Source: Streptomyces sp. DG2A-72 (lineage in GTDB: Bacteria > Actinomycetota > Actinomycetes > Streptomycetales > Streptomycetaceae). From it: a DNA stretch of 64,000 bases. Below the pieces are notes generated by a model. The model ran no database searches. It was given only the letters and a program-made list of their open reading frames with translations, and was not told the origin of the DNA. The stretch is taken from the NCBI RefSeq assembly GCF_030499575.1, contig NZ_JASTLC010000001.1:6782001-6846000 (forward strand). Direction: 5' to 3'. Each line of letters begins with the position of its first letter. Position 1 is the stretch's first letter. Positions 1-8,035 of this stretch are shown piece by piece. The position numbers and the translations under genes were made by a program.

Positions 1-116
1 CGCGCGGGGCACACTGGAAAGGCCGCCCCGCACCGCCAAGCCGTCACCACCCGCCGCAGGTCCCGTCGAACCGCTCGCCGAAACAATCCGCTGCACCGGG
101 GGAGTTGGAAGCACCC

Positions 117-1061
117 GTGACCACCTGGACCGACCCAACCGCCGACCGACCCATCTCGCTCACCACCCCCAGCGGCATCGACCGCGCCGCCCACCACCGG
201 CTCGACGAGGCATGGCTCGCGGCGGCGTGGAGCCACCCCACGACCCGCTGCTTCGTGGTCTCCGGCGGTCAGGTCCTCATCGACGAGACGTCCGACGGGC
301 GCACCGAAATCGTCATGACGCCCTCCTTCGAAGCCCCCCTCACCGAGGCACACCGCTATTTCCTCGGCATCGACGAGGACGGCGTCAGCTACTTCGCCCT
401 CCAGAAGGACGCTCTCCCCGGCCGTATCGACCAGTCCGCGCGCGCGGCGGGGCTGCGCGAGGCGGGGCTGCTGCTGTCACCGCGCGACACGGGCCTGATG
501 GTGCACGCGGTCGGTCTGGAGAACTGGCAGCGCACCCACCGCTTCTGCTCCCGCTGCGGCGAGCGCACGGTCATCGCCGCGGCCGGCCACATCCGCCGCT
601 GCCCGGCCTGCGGCGCCGAGCACTACCCGCGTACCGACCCGGCCGTGATCATGGCTGTCACCGATGAAGAGGACCGCATCCTGCTCGGCCGCCAGGTCCA
701 CTGGCCCGAGGGCCGCTTCTCCACGCTCGCCGGCTTCGTCGAGCCCGGCGAGTCCATCGAGCAGTCCGTGCGCCGCGAGGTCTTCGAGGAGGCCGGCATC
801 ACCGTCGGCCAGGTCGAGTACGTCGCCAGCCAGCCCTGGCCCTTCCCGTCCAGCCTGATGCTCGGCTTCCTGGCCCGCGCCACCACGACCGACATCGAGG
901 TCGACGGCGACGAGATCCACGAGGCCCGCTGGTTCTCCCGCGACGAGCTGCGCGCCGCCTTCGACTCCGGCGAGGTCCTGCCGCCGTACGGCATCTCGAT
1001 CGCGGCCCGCCTCATCGAGCTCTGGTACGGCAAGCCACTGCCGACGCGCAGCGTGTTCTGA
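117..1061 (+). CDS. nudC: NAD(+)/NADH pyrophosphatase, Nudix family
   Basis: Predicted to hydrolyse NAD(H), and in some homologues NAD-capped RNA 5' ends, giving NMN and AMP. The middle of the protein has a four-cysteine zinc ribbon (CSRCGERT ... CPACGAEHYPR). It is followed by a full Nudix box (GFVEPGESIEQ ... REVFEEAG), and the SQPWPFP signature of the NudC subfamily comes just after. About 314 residues, normal for the family. I chose GTG 117, which has GGAAG five bases upstream; a TTG at 105 would abut the ribosome site. It converges on the mycoredoxin gene across a strong hairpin. From memory, nudC-mrx1-uvrD2-whiB7 order is shared with mycobacteria. Confidence 0.93.
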   Translation: MTTWTDPTADRPISLTTPSGIDRAAHHRLDEAWLAAAWSHPTTRCFVVSGGQVLIDETSDGRTEIVMTPSFEAPLTEAHRYFLGIDEDGVSYFALQKDALPGRIDQSARAAGLREAGLLLSPRDTGLMVHAVGLENWQRTHRFCSRCGERTVIAAAGHIRRCPACGAEHYPRTDPAVIMAVTDEEDRILLGRQVHWPEGRFSTLAGFVEPGESIEQSVRREVFEEAGITVGQVEYVASQPWPFPSSLMLGFLARATTTDIEVDGDEIHEARWFSRDELRAAFDSGEVLPPYGISIAARLIELWYGKPLPTRSVF

Positions 1062-1068
1062 CACGCAG

Positions 1069-1102
1069 GAAGGCGGTCCCGAGCTGTCTCGGGACCGCCT
1101 TC
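1069..1102. terminator. Bidirectional hairpin terminator between nudC and mrx
   Basis: Perfect 15-bp inverted repeat (arms 1069-1083 and 1088-1102) with a 4-base loop, lying between two convergent genes. There is no clear T-run, as is usual in Streptomyces terminators. Confidence 0.85.
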
Positions 1103-1116
1103 GTGCACTGCCCTGG

Positions 1117-1359
1117 TTACGCGCCGATCTTCTGCTTGACCTGGGCCAGCGAAGGGTTCGTGAGCGTCGAGCCGTCCGGGAACAGCACGGTGGGCACCGT
1201 CTGGTTCCCGCCGTTCGCCTTCTCCACGAAGGCGGCCGACTCCGGGTCCTGCTCGATGTTGATCTCGTTGTACGCGATGCCCTCACGGTCCATCTGGCTC
1301 TTCAGCCGACGGCAGTAGCCGCACCACGTGGTGCTGTACATCGTCACAGTGCCCGGCAT
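1117..1359 (-). CDS. mrx1: Mycoredoxin (glutaredoxin-like, CGYC active site)
   Basis: Small 80-residue thioredoxin-fold protein. It has the redox motif WCGYC at residues 12-16 and the cis-proline segment TVPTVLFPDG near residue 60. Mycoredoxins reduce mycothiol mixed disulfides in actinobacteria, which use mycothiol instead of glutathione. ATG 1359 is chosen because GAGGAG lies just upstream; a longer open frame to 1431 lacks a ribosome site and would run through the promoter. A near-perfect SigR promoter precedes it, so induction by thiol oxidation is expected. It is divergent from uvrD2. Confidence 0.9.
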   Translation of the reverse strand: MPGTVTMYSTTWCGYCRRLKSQMDREGIAYNEINIEQDPESAAFVEKANGGNQTVPTVLFPDGSTLTNPSLAQVKQKIGA

Positions 1360-1408
1360 GTCTATCGCGCTCCTCGGCGGTTCGGGGGACGGGTGGTCGC
1401 AGGAAGGG

Positions 1409-1435
1409 AACGTACGCGACCGCGCCGCCATTCCC
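1409..1435 (-). promoter_or_regulatory. SigR-type promoter driving mrx1
   Basis: On the minus strand GGGAAT (1435-1430), an 18-base spacer and GTT (1411-1409) match the SigR consensus GGGAAT-N18-GTT exactly. The predicted start near 1402 leaves a leader of about 40 bases before mrx1. SigR itself is encoded at 34454-35149. Confidence 0.8.
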
Positions 1436-1543
1436 GCGGGGGGTATCCGTCCGCACGTGACGCCTGCCGCATTAGTGCGACTGCGGGTGCTTGCCTGTGG
1501 ACAACCGGCTCACCCGTCTCCGGCGACCTGGCAGCATGGCCGT

Positions 1544-3742
1544 GTGACAGCAGCAACGCACTCCACGCTCTTCCCGCAGGCACCGGGCTCGGCCGACGCG
1601 GTGCTCGAAGGGCTCGACCCCGAGCAGCGCGAGGTGGCCACCGCCCTGCAGGGCCCGGTCTGTGTGCTGGCGGGCGCCGGCACGGGCAAGACACGGGCGA
1701 TCACCCACCGCATCGCCTATGGGGTGCGCGCCGGAATCCTCCAGCCCTCCAGCGTGCTGGCCGTCACCTTCACCAACCGTGCCGCCGGGGAGATGCGCGG
1801 CCGGCTGCGCCAGCTCGGCGCCGTCGGCGTCCAGGCCCGCACCTTCCACTCGGCCGCCCTGCGCCAGCTGCAGTACTTCTGGCCGAGGGCGATCGGCGGC
1901 TCCATGCCCCGGCTCGTCGACCGCAAGATCCAGCTGGTCGCCGACGCGGCCGCCGCCTGCAGCATCCGCCTCGACCGGGGCGAGCTGCGGGACGTCACCG
2001 CCGAGATCGAGTGGTCCAAGGCCACCCAGACCGTCCCCGCCGACTACGCTGCCGCCGCCGCCAAGTCCGGCCGCGAGATCCCCCGTCACCCGGCCGAGAT
2101 CGCCCAGCTCTACTCCGCCTACGAGGACGTCAAGCGCAGTCGCGCCGTCATCGACTTCGAGGACGTCCTGCTGCTGACCGTCGCCGTCCTCCAGGACCGG
2201 CACGACATCGCCGAGCAGGTCCGCGCCCAGTACCAGCACTTCGTGGTCGACGAGTACCAGGACGTCAGCCCGCTCCAGCAGCGCCTGTTGGAGCTGTGGC
2301 TCGGTGACCGGGAGAACCTGTGTGTGGTCGGCGACGCCAGCCAGACGATCTATTCGTTCACAGGAGCAACTCCGGACCATCTGCTCGACTTCCGCACCCG
2401 CCACCCCGGCGCCACCGTGGTCAAGCTGGTCCGTGACTACCGTTCCACCCCGCAGGTCGTCCACCTTGCCAACGGCCTGCTCGCGCAGGCCCGCGGACGC
2501 GCAGCCGATCACCGCCTGGAGCTGATCTCCCAGCGTGCCCCGGGCCCCGAGCCTGGCTACACCCAGTACGACGACGAGCCCGCCGAGGCAGAGGGCGCCG
2601 CCCGTCGCATCCGAGAGCTCATCGACGCCGGTGTCCCGGCGAGCGAGATCGCGATCCTGTTCCGCACGAACTCCCAGTCCGAGACCTACGAACAGGCCCT
2701 CGCCGACGCCGGGGTCTCCTACCAGCTGCGGGGCGCCGAGCGGTTCTTCGACCGGCCCGAGGTCCGCAAGGCCGGCATCGCCCTGCGGGGCGCGGCCCGT
2801 TTCGGCGGCAACGACTCCCTGCTCGACGACGCGGTCGACCTCCCCTCCCAGGTGCGTGCCGTGCTCTCCGGCGAGGGCTGGACGCCGCAGTCCCCGGCCG
2901 GGTCCGGTGCCGTCAGAGAGCGGTGGGAGTCCCTGGCCGCCTTGGTGAACCTGGCGGTGGACTTCGCCGCCGCCAGCCCCGGCGCCACCCTCGGCGACCT
3001 GGTCGCGGAGCTCGACGAGCGGGCGAACGCCCAGCACGCCCCGACCGTGCAGGGCGTCACCCTCGCCTCCCTGCACTCGGCCAAGGGCCTGGAGTGGGAC
3101 GTCGTCTTTCTGGTAGGCGTGGCCGATGGCATGATGCCGATCACCTATGCGAAGACGGAGGAGCAGATCGAGGAGGAACGCCGACTCCTCTATGTCGGCG
3201 TGACCCGCGCTCGAGAACAGCTCCATGTTTCCTGGGCGTTGTCCCGCTCGCCCGGCGGCCGTCCCAACCGCAAGCCCAGCCCCTTCCTCGACGGGCTGCG
3301 CCCCGGTTCGACCACCACCGCCGGCCGCGCAGCGACGGTCGGCGCCGGTGGCGTCGAGCGTGGCTTCACCACCAGCGCCCCGGCCGTCGCGCCGAGACGC
3401 AGACAGCGCAGCCCGGCCCGCTGCCGAGTCTGCGGACGCACCCTCACCGACGCCGGCGAGATGAAGCTGATGCGCTGCGAGGACTGCCCCTCCGACATGG
3501 ACGAGGGCCTCTACGAGCGGTTGCGTCAGTGGCGTGCGGATCAGGCGCAGCGCAGCGGCCAGCCCGCCTTCTGCGTCTTCACCGACAAGACGCTGATGGC
3601 CATCGCCGAGGCCGTGCCCGACGACGACGGCGAGCTGGCGCGGATCCCGGGCGTGGGCGTGCGCAAGCTCGACCGCTACGGCGCCGATGTGCTGGCCATC
3701 TGCGCAGGCCGGGAGGGGCTGGGAGAGGAAGACGCAGGCTGA
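1544..3742 (+). CDS. uvrD2: SF1 DNA helicase UvrD2 with tetracysteine and HRDC domains
   Basis: ATP-dependent 3'-5' DNA helicase of the UvrD/PcrA family, about 732 residues. Walker A is AGAGTGKT near residue 43, the DEYQD Walker B is near residue 237, and the later SF1 motifs (LHSAKGLEWDVVFL, YVGVTRA) are present. Behind the motor lie a tetracysteine segment (CRVCGRTL ... MRCEDC) and a C-terminal HRDC domain; this layout separates UvrD2 from UvrD1/PcrA. The frame stays open back to 1328, but that part crosses the divergent mrx1 gene and promoter. GTG 1544 (VTAATHS) has no clear ribosome site and may be leaderless. Likely role: DNA repair or replication support. Confidence 0.92.
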   Translation: MTAATHSTLFPQAPGSADAVLEGLDPEQREVATALQGPVCVLAGAGTGKTRAITHRIAYGVRAGILQPSSVLAVTFTNRAAGEMRGRLRQLGAVGVQARTFHSAALRQLQYFWPRAIGGSMPRLVDRKIQLVADAAAACSIRLDRGELRDVTAEIEWSKATQTVPADYAAAAAKSGREIPRHPAEIAQLYSAYEDVKRSRAVIDFEDVLLLTVAVLQDRHDIAEQVRAQYQHFVVDEYQDVSPLQQRLLELWLGDRENLCVVGDASQTIYSFTGATPDHLLDFRTRHPGATVVKLVRDYRSTPQVVHLANGLLAQARGRAADHRLELISQRAPGPEPGYTQYDDEPAEAEGAARRIRELIDAGVPASEIAILFRTNSQSETYEQALADAGVSYQLRGAERFFDRPEVRKAGIALRGAARFGGNDSLLDDAVDLPSQVRAVLSGEGWTPQSPAGSGAVRERWESLAALVNLAVDFAAASPGATLGDLVAELDERANAQHAPTVQGVTLASLHSAKGLEWDVVFLVGVADGMMPITYAKTEEQIEEERRLLYVGVTRAREQLHVSWALSRSPGGRPNRKPSPFLDGLRPGSTTTAGRAATVGAGGVERGFTTSAPAVAPRRRQRSPARCRVCGRTLTDAGEMKLMRCEDCPSDMDEGLYERLRQWRADQAQRSGQPAFCVFTDKTLMAIAEAVPDDDGELARIPGVGVRKLDRYGADVLAICAGREGLGEEDAG

Positions 3743-3755
3743 AACGAACTCGTCG

Positions 3756-3795
3756 AAAAAATAGTTTGCGCATGCCCCAGCAATCCCCATAGGTT
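3756..3795 (+). promoter_or_regulatory. Probable WblC-autoregulated promoter of the wblC leader
   Basis: TTGCGC (3766-3771), an 18-base spacer and TAGGTT (3790-3795) form a plausible HrdB promoter. A run of six A residues (3756-3761) and ATAG lie directly upstream of the -35 element. WhiB7/WblC-dependent promoters typically have such an AT-rich box next to the -35. The predicted start near 3802 leaves a leader of about 600 nt before wblC. Confidence 0.65.
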
Positions 3796-3907
3796 CTTAG
3801 CCACGGGGACGGAGGCCTTCTCGGAGGCCCCGATTCCGTGTTGTACTTGCATTTCCGTCGGACTGGCTCACCCCAGTCCCCCGAGACGCCGAGAGGAGGC
3901 GAGTCCT

Positions 3908-4234
3908 GTGATCAGCATCAACACCAGCTCCGTCAGCACCGTGAAAATGACCGATCGCTCGGTCGTCGCCTCCCTGTGCATGCTCGGCGCCTCCAACCGG
4001 GGCACCGGTCTGTCCGGCATTCGTGCCGCGCGTCCGGCGTCCTCCGTGTCTCCTGCGGGCCTTCCCGTCAGCGAGCGCAATGAGCGACCGACCAAGGCAC
4101 TGGAAGCGGCTGTAGTGGCACAGGCCAACGCCTATGCCTTTGCGGCGACCGGTGCCGGATTCCGGAAGCAGACGACGCAGCACCACCTGATGTGGGCCTT
4201 CCGTGGGCCAGAACCCTGGAGTGATCCAGCCTGA
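3908..4234 (+). CDS. Upstream ORF in the wblC leader (108 codons)
   Basis: GTG 3908 is preceded by a strong ribosome site (AGGAGG, 3894-3899, 8-base spacing). The 108-codon frame ends at 4234, between the putative wblC promoter and an intrinsic terminator. The peptide (start MISINTSSVSTVKMT, end FRGPEPWSDPA) has no recognisable domain, signal peptide or membrane segment. It is rich in Ala and Ser and looks like a leader peptide rather than an enzyme. Its last twelve codons overlap one arm of a candidate antiterminator. Published work on mycobacterial whiB7 and Streptomyces wblC describes translation-sensing uORFs; I infer this one has the same job. A free-standing protein function is not excluded. 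Confidence 0.65.
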   Translation: MISINTSSVSTVKMTDRSVVASLCMLGASNRGTGLSGIRAARPASSVSPAGLPVSERNERPTKALEAAVVAQANAYAFAATGAGFRKQTTQHHLMWAFRGPEPWSDPA

Positions 4235-4296
4235 TTGATCAGGCCGGCGCCTTCAGGGCCGCGGAACCCCATCCGGGATCCGCGGCCCTTCTGTTT
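4199..4296 (+). promoter_or_regulatory. Transcription attenuator of wblC
   Basis: An 11-bp hairpin (arms 4255-4265 and 4279-4289) followed by TCTGTTTG looks like an intrinsic terminator about 110 bases before wblC. The segment 4199-4209, inside the end of the upstream ORF, can pair with the terminator's 5' arm at 4256-4266: 10 of 11 positions including one G-U. This would be an antiterminator. Two small hairpins (4216-4229 and 4230-4243) lie around the ORF stop. The layout fits attenuation in which slowed translation lets RNA polymerase read into wblC. Confidence 0.65.
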
Positions 4297-4407
4297 GTCC
4301 CCGACCAGGGACGGCGGAGCGAAGGGGCCTCGGGACAAGAAAAGAACCCGGTACCAGCCGACCACCGGCCCAACAGGGCCGGACCGACCAGACGAGGAAG
4401 ACGAACC

Positions 4408-4767
4408 GTGCAACTCGAAGCGCACGCCCCGTCCGTACCGCCTTCCGACACGATCCCCAAGCCCGGCCTCACGGAGGACTCCACCTTGACCCCGCTCACC
4501 GCGCTGGACGACGCCATCGAGAACCTCGGCGTGCCCGTCCCCTGCCGTTCCTACGACCCGGAGGTCTTCTTCGCCGAGTCGCCGGCGGACGTCGAGTACG
4601 CCAAGTCCCTCTGCCGCACCTGCCCGCTGATGGAGGCCTGCCTCGCCGGCGCCAAGGAGCGGCGTGAGCCCTGGGGCGTCTGGGGTGGCGAGCTGTTCGT
4701 CCAGGGTGTCGTCGTCGCCCGGAAGCGGCCGCGTGGCCGCCCGCGCAAGAACCCGGTCACGGCATGA
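4408..4767 (+). CDS. wblC: WblC (WhiB7-type) Fe-S transcription factor for antibiotic response
   Basis: WhiB-like protein of 119 residues. The four cluster cysteines are C46, C69, C72 and C78, the WhiB turn GVWGG is at 90-94, and a C-terminal AT-hook RGRPRK is near 109-114. The AT-hook is the mark of the WhiB7/WblC branch, which binds AT-rich DNA next to the -35 of target promoters together with the principal sigma factor. This branch activates intrinsic resistance to ribosome-targeting antibiotics. GTG 4408 has GAGGAAG upstream. Control is probably by autoregulation plus the leader attenuator. The next gene overlaps its stop by four bases. Confidence 0.95.
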   Translation: MQLEAHAPSVPPSDTIPKPGLTEDSTLTPLTALDDAIENLGVPVPCRSYDPEVFFAESPADVEYAKSLCRTCPLMEACLAGAKERREPWGVWGGELFVQGVVVARKRPRGRPRKNPVTA

Positions 4768-5087
4768 ACACCGCAGGAACGATCGACCGCCCCCTCACGC
4801 ACGACCCCAAGAAGCAGGCCCCGATGAAGCCGTCCACCAACGAGCCCGCCGGCTCCGCGATCGAAGACGTCACCACCACCGGCGCGATCGACTCGCGTCA
4901 GAACAGGACCCGAGAGATGCAACTCATCCCAGAAGCCATGGCTCGTGCGCATATGCGCGAGCGCCTGTACGAGGCCGAGCGGGAACGTCAGGCCGTGCGC
5001 CTGGCGGCCGCTCGCCGGATGCAGCGCCGGGCGGAGCGCGCGTCGCTGCGCGCCCGCCGTGCGCTCGCCATGGCCGTCATGCAGTGA
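4764..5087 (+). CDS. Hypothetical basic helical protein translationally coupled to wblC
   Basis: 107 residues starting at ATG 4764, within the wblC stop (ATGA overlap), so almost certainly co-translated with WblC. The first 50 residues are low-complexity and polar. The rest is one long, strongly charged helix rich in Arg, Ala and Glu (ARAHMRERLYEAERERQ and onward to the end), with no cysteines and no membrane segment. I do not recognise a family. Coupling to wblC suggests a role in the same antibiotic response, perhaps nucleic-acid or ribosome association given the basic helix; that is inference. Confidence 0.75.
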   Translation: MNTAGTIDRPLTHDPKKQAPMKPSTNEPAGSAIEDVTTTGAIDSRQNRTREMQLIPEAMARAHMRERLYEAERERQAVRLAAARRMQRRAERASLRARRALAMAVMQ

Positions 5088-5137
5088 TCGAGAACACCTG
5101 AAGCGGTGGCCTCCCGAACAGGGGGGCGAGAGCTGTC

Positions 5138-5177
5138 CCGCGGGGGCCGGTCCGTCCGAACGGACCGGCCCCCGCGG
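5138..5177 (+). terminator. Terminator of the wblC operon
   Basis: Perfect 17-bp GC stem (5138-5154 with 5161-5177) and a 6-base loop, 50 bases after the wblC partner gene. Confidence 0.85.
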
Positions 5178-5223
5178 TGCGTTGTGCCCGCCGATCCACC
5201 GGCCACGGCGATATCGTCACCGG

Positions 5224-5433
5224 GTGACGAGTCTTCCCGGAGGCAGTGACAACGGCGATGCCGACACGGAGCCGACCTCCCTCGTGTGTGCCCGCTGCGG
5301 CACCCGTGCCTCGGGTCCCCAGCCCACCTGGACCTGCTCCGTGGAGAACGGCACCCGCCACTACTTCTGCGACACCTGCTCCCGGGAGAACCTCAGAGCC
5401 ATCGAGGGTCGGCTGGACTCGGCCTGGTGGTGA
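5224..5433 (+). CDS. Small zinc-ribbon protein, function unknown
   Basis: 69 residues from GTG 5224. Two cysteine pairs (CARCG ... CDTC) about 30 residues apart, with WTCSVENGTRHYFC between, suggest a zinc ribbon. The open frame extends upstream to 4945, but that part is a shadow of the preceding gene and crosses the terminator. No ribosome site is seen; TATCGT just upstream of the GTG could be a -10 for leaderless expression. It converges on the ABC1-kinase gene. Small proteins of this kind are common in Streptomyces; no function can be assigned. Confidence 0.7.
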   Translation: MTSLPGGSDNGDADTEPTSLVCARCGTRASGPQPTWTCSVENGTRHYFCDTCSRENLRAIEGRLDSAWW

Positions 5434-5457
5434 GCCCGGCTCACGCCTCGCCGCGGC

Positions 5458-6828
5458 TCACGCCTCCGCCGCCGAATCCTCCTCGTCCAGGATCTCCTCA
5501 GGCACGAACCCCGGCAGCCACTCCTCCAGTTCCTCGCGCAGTCGCACCGTCGCTCCCAGCTGGCACAGCACGCCGATCGTGCTGAGGGTCACCCGGTGTA
5601 TCAGCAGATACGCCGGAGGCAGATTGAGCTGCTTGCCCAACTGGTAGGCGGGGGAGCGCGGGTCGGCGACTCGGGCCGCCTGGCTGCGCATCCAGCCGCG
5701 GGTGAAGGTGAACTCGTCCACACGGGCCGGTTCGATGATCGGCAGGAGATAGTCGAGGACGGCGTCGGGGTCCAGGTCTATCGATTCCTTGACGAAGCCC
5801 TCCGTGCACAGCAGTTCGTAGACGGCGTCCGCCTCGCCGTCGAGCGTCATGCGCAGGGAATCGCCGATCGGGGTCGGCAGTCCGCCCGGGAGGCGGTCGA
5901 CGGTGCCGAAGTCCAGCACACCCAGGCGCCAGTCGTCCTCGCCGTCGGGTCCGCCGGGCAGGAGCCGGAAGTTGCCCGGGTGGGGGTCGGCGTGCAGGAG
6001 GCCGGTGCGGGCCGGGCCGGAGAAGAGGAAGCGGGCCAGGAGCTGCCCGGCACGGTCGCGCTGGTCCTGGGTGCCCTCCGAGATGATCTCCGACATGGGG
6101 ATGCCGTCCATCCACTCGGTGATCAGGACCTGCTCGCGCTGGTGGACCACCTCGGGCACCACGACGTCCGGGTCGTCCGTGAACTCCTCGGCGTGCGCCT
6201 GCTGAGCCTGCGCCTCCAGGTCGTAGTCCAGCTCCTCCGAGACCCGGTCGCGCAGCTCCGCGATGAGGGGTTTGATGTCCATCCCCGGGATGAGCGGGCC
6301 CAACAGGCGGGCGAAACGGCTCAGTTGGTTCAGATCGGACAGCAGGGCTTCACCGGCGCCCGGGTACTGCACCTTGACCGCCACCTCGCGGCCGTCGTGC
6401 CACACTCCCCGGTGCACTTGGCCGATCGAGGCTGCCGCGGAGGGCTTGTCCTCGAACTCGAGGAACAGGTCGTGCCAGTCCTCGCCGAGCCGCTCCGACA
6501 GCACGGCGTGCATGGTGCGCGTCGGCATAGGCGGGGCCGCGTCCTGCAGCTTGGTCAGCGCCGCCCGGTAGGGCCCGGCGACCTCCTCGGGCAGCGCGGA
6601 CTCGAAGACGGACAGGGCCTGCCCGAACTTCATCGCCCCGCCTTTCAGCTCGCCGAGGACCTTGAACAACTGCTCCGCGGTGCGCTGTTGCAGTTCGCGG
6701 CCGACGATCTCCGCGGACTCGCCGACGATCCGCTTGCCGAGTCCCCAGGTGGCCCGCCCGGCGAAGCCGAGCGGGAGTGCGGCGAGCTTGGCGGTCCGGG
6801 TGACCGCCTTCCGGGGAAGATCAGACAT
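5458..6828 (-). CDS. ABC1/UbiB-family atypical protein kinase-like protein
   Basis: 456 residues. It has the KxGQ-type motif (KFGQALSVFES), an ATP-binding lysine in VAVKVQYPG, catalytic-loop HADPHPGNF and metal-binding DFG (VLDFGTVDR), all characteristic of the ABC1/ADCK/UbiB family. These proteins support isoprenoid-quinone or lipid metabolism; the Streptomyces substrate is unknown. ATG 6828 has GGAGGG upstream and overlaps the end of the ThiF-like gene by eight bases, so the two are probably coupled. Mycobacteria carry an ABC1 gene beside whiB7 in the same arrangement (from memory, Rv3197). Confidence 0.88.
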   Translation of the reverse strand: MSDLPRKAVTRTAKLAALPLGFAGRATWGLGKRIVGESAEIVGRELQQRTAEQLFKVLGELKGGAMKFGQALSVFESALPEEVAGPYRAALTKLQDAAPPMPTRTMHAVLSERLGEDWHDLFLEFEDKPSAAASIGQVHRGVWHDGREVAVKVQYPGAGEALLSDLNQLSRFARLLGPLIPGMDIKPLIAELRDRVSEELDYDLEAQAQQAHAEEFTDDPDVVVPEVVHQREQVLITEWMDGIPMSEIISEGTQDQRDRAGQLLARFLFSGPARTGLLHADPHPGNFRLLPGGPDGEDDWRLGVLDFGTVDRLPGGLPTPIGDSLRMTLDGEADAVYELLCTEGFVKESIDLDPDAVLDYLLPIIEPARVDEFTFTRGWMRSQAARVADPRSPAYQLGKQLNLPPAYLLIHRVTLSTIGVLCQLGATVRLREELEEWLPGFVPEEILDEEDSAAEA

Positions 6829-8035
6829 GCGCCCTCCAGGTCCCAGCCAGCCGCGCCGTGTGTGTCGTACGGCGAAACTCCTTCGACGGTTGTTGCTCTG
6901 CCATTGTCTCGTGTGACTCCTCGTCCTCCGAGGAGTGTTCCCCCTTAGCTTTCTCCGCGGCGCCGCAGGGGCATGCGGGATGGGCCCAGATCGGCCGCGC
7001 ATGCCAGTGGAGGGAGGGCAGGGACACCTCCCAGCGGGCGCCGGCGGTCGACGGCAGATGGCCGTCCAGGAAGGCGAGCGCATGCGTGGCCGCGAGCCCG
7101 GCGACCGTGGTGGCCAGCGCCAGATCACAGGGTCCCACCTGCCGTTGTTTCCCCGAACGCCACTGGGCCACCAGGCGCGGCCAGGCCGGATCCCGGTCCG
7201 TGCGCCCCTCGTGCAGACAGCCCGCACAGCTGGTCTCCCCGGGCAGGACGAGGGGGCCGACCACGCCGGTTCCCTCCACGACGCCGGCGTACAGATGAGG
7301 CGTGCCGGAGGTGATCAGGGGCTCGGCGGTAGCGGGGACGGGCGCGTGCACACCGACGTCGTCCCGTGGCGCGAGAACGACCAGGGAGTATCCCGGGTCG
7401 CGGTCCTCGAGCGGGGACTGCGGGCCGCGGCGTGGCGGGCGGTCCGGTGCCGCCCGGCGTACGGCCCGGCGGGCCGCTTCGGCTCTGCGCTCGCCGATCG
7501 ACTCGGCGGGCAGCCCACCCGGTGCGATGTCCCACGGCTCGACGGTGCCGCCGTCGAGCACGTCCACCTCGCCGACGCCGGCCCCTGACAGCAGGGAGGC
7601 GAGAACCGCTCCCACCCGGCCCGCGCCCCGCACCTGGACCCGCAGGGAGCGGCGTGCCGTCAGCTGCCGCATCGCGTCGCCCGGTGCGGAGGTGGTCAGG
7701 GTCAGGGAGGCCAGATCGGGGCGCAGCCGGTCCAGGACCTCCTTCTTCTTGCGCAGCGCCGCGGCAGCCGGGCCGCCGCCTGTCGCGTCGTCGACGAGGC
7801 CGGACCGCGTCAGCCGCTCCACCAACTCGTCGACATGTCCGTCCGGTAGATCCATTCGCCGGCCCTCTTCGCGCAGCAGTGGGAGTCCGCGCGTGCCGTT
7901 GAGCAGATCGAGAAAGCTTCCCGTCGCCGTGTCCATCGGGCCCAGGGTCATCGCGTGCGCCGGTGTCATGCCGAACTGCACGGTGTTGAGGTCGCGCCAG
8001 CCGCGCCTGAGCGCGGGCTTCACCATCGGATGCAT
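6821..8035 (-). CDS. ThiF/E1-like protein with zinc-binding cysteines
   Basis: 404 residues. A winged-helix-like N-terminus (about 1-110) is followed by a ThiF/E1 Rossmann segment, VRGAGRVGAVLASLLSGAGV and DGGTVEPWD near 130-170. Two CxxC/CxC sites later (SCAGCLH, PACPCG) are typical of the zinc site of E1-type enzymes. Some relatives work in ribosomal-peptide cyclodehydratase systems, but no precursor peptide or YcaO gene is visible here. It overlaps the downstream ABC1-family gene. The tail (about 355-404) is charged and poorly conserved-looking. Adenylating activity is unproven. Confidence 0.75.
   Translation of the reverse strand: MHPMVKPALRRGWRDLNTVQFGMTPAHAMTLGPMDTATGSFLDLLNGTRGLPLLREEGRRMDLPDGHVDELVERLTRSGLVDDATGGGPAAAALRKKKEVLDRLRPDLASLTLTTSAPGDAMRQLTARRSLRVQVRGAGRVGAVLASLLSGAGVGEVDVLDGGTVEPWDIAPGGLPAESIGERRAEAARRAVRRAAPDRPPRRGPQSPLEDRDPGYSLVVLAPRDDVGVHAPVPATAEPLITSGTPHLYAGVVEGTGVVGPLVLPGETSCAGCLHEGRTDRDPAWPRLVAQWRSGKQRQVGPCDLALATTVAGLAATHALAFLDGHLPSTAGARWEVSLPSLHWHARPIWAHPACPCGAAEKAKGEHSSEDEESHETMAEQQPSKEFRRTTHTARLAGTWRAHV

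Noticed and set aside
1472..3790. 772-codon open frame on the minus strand
   Set aside because: Lies entirely antisense to uvrD2, has no known domain and is composed of shadow codons of high-GC DNA.
6821..8035. Ribosomal-peptide (TOMM) biosynthesis locus suggested by the ThiF-like protein
   Set aside because: No YcaO enzyme, precursor peptide, protease or transporter of that type is nearby.
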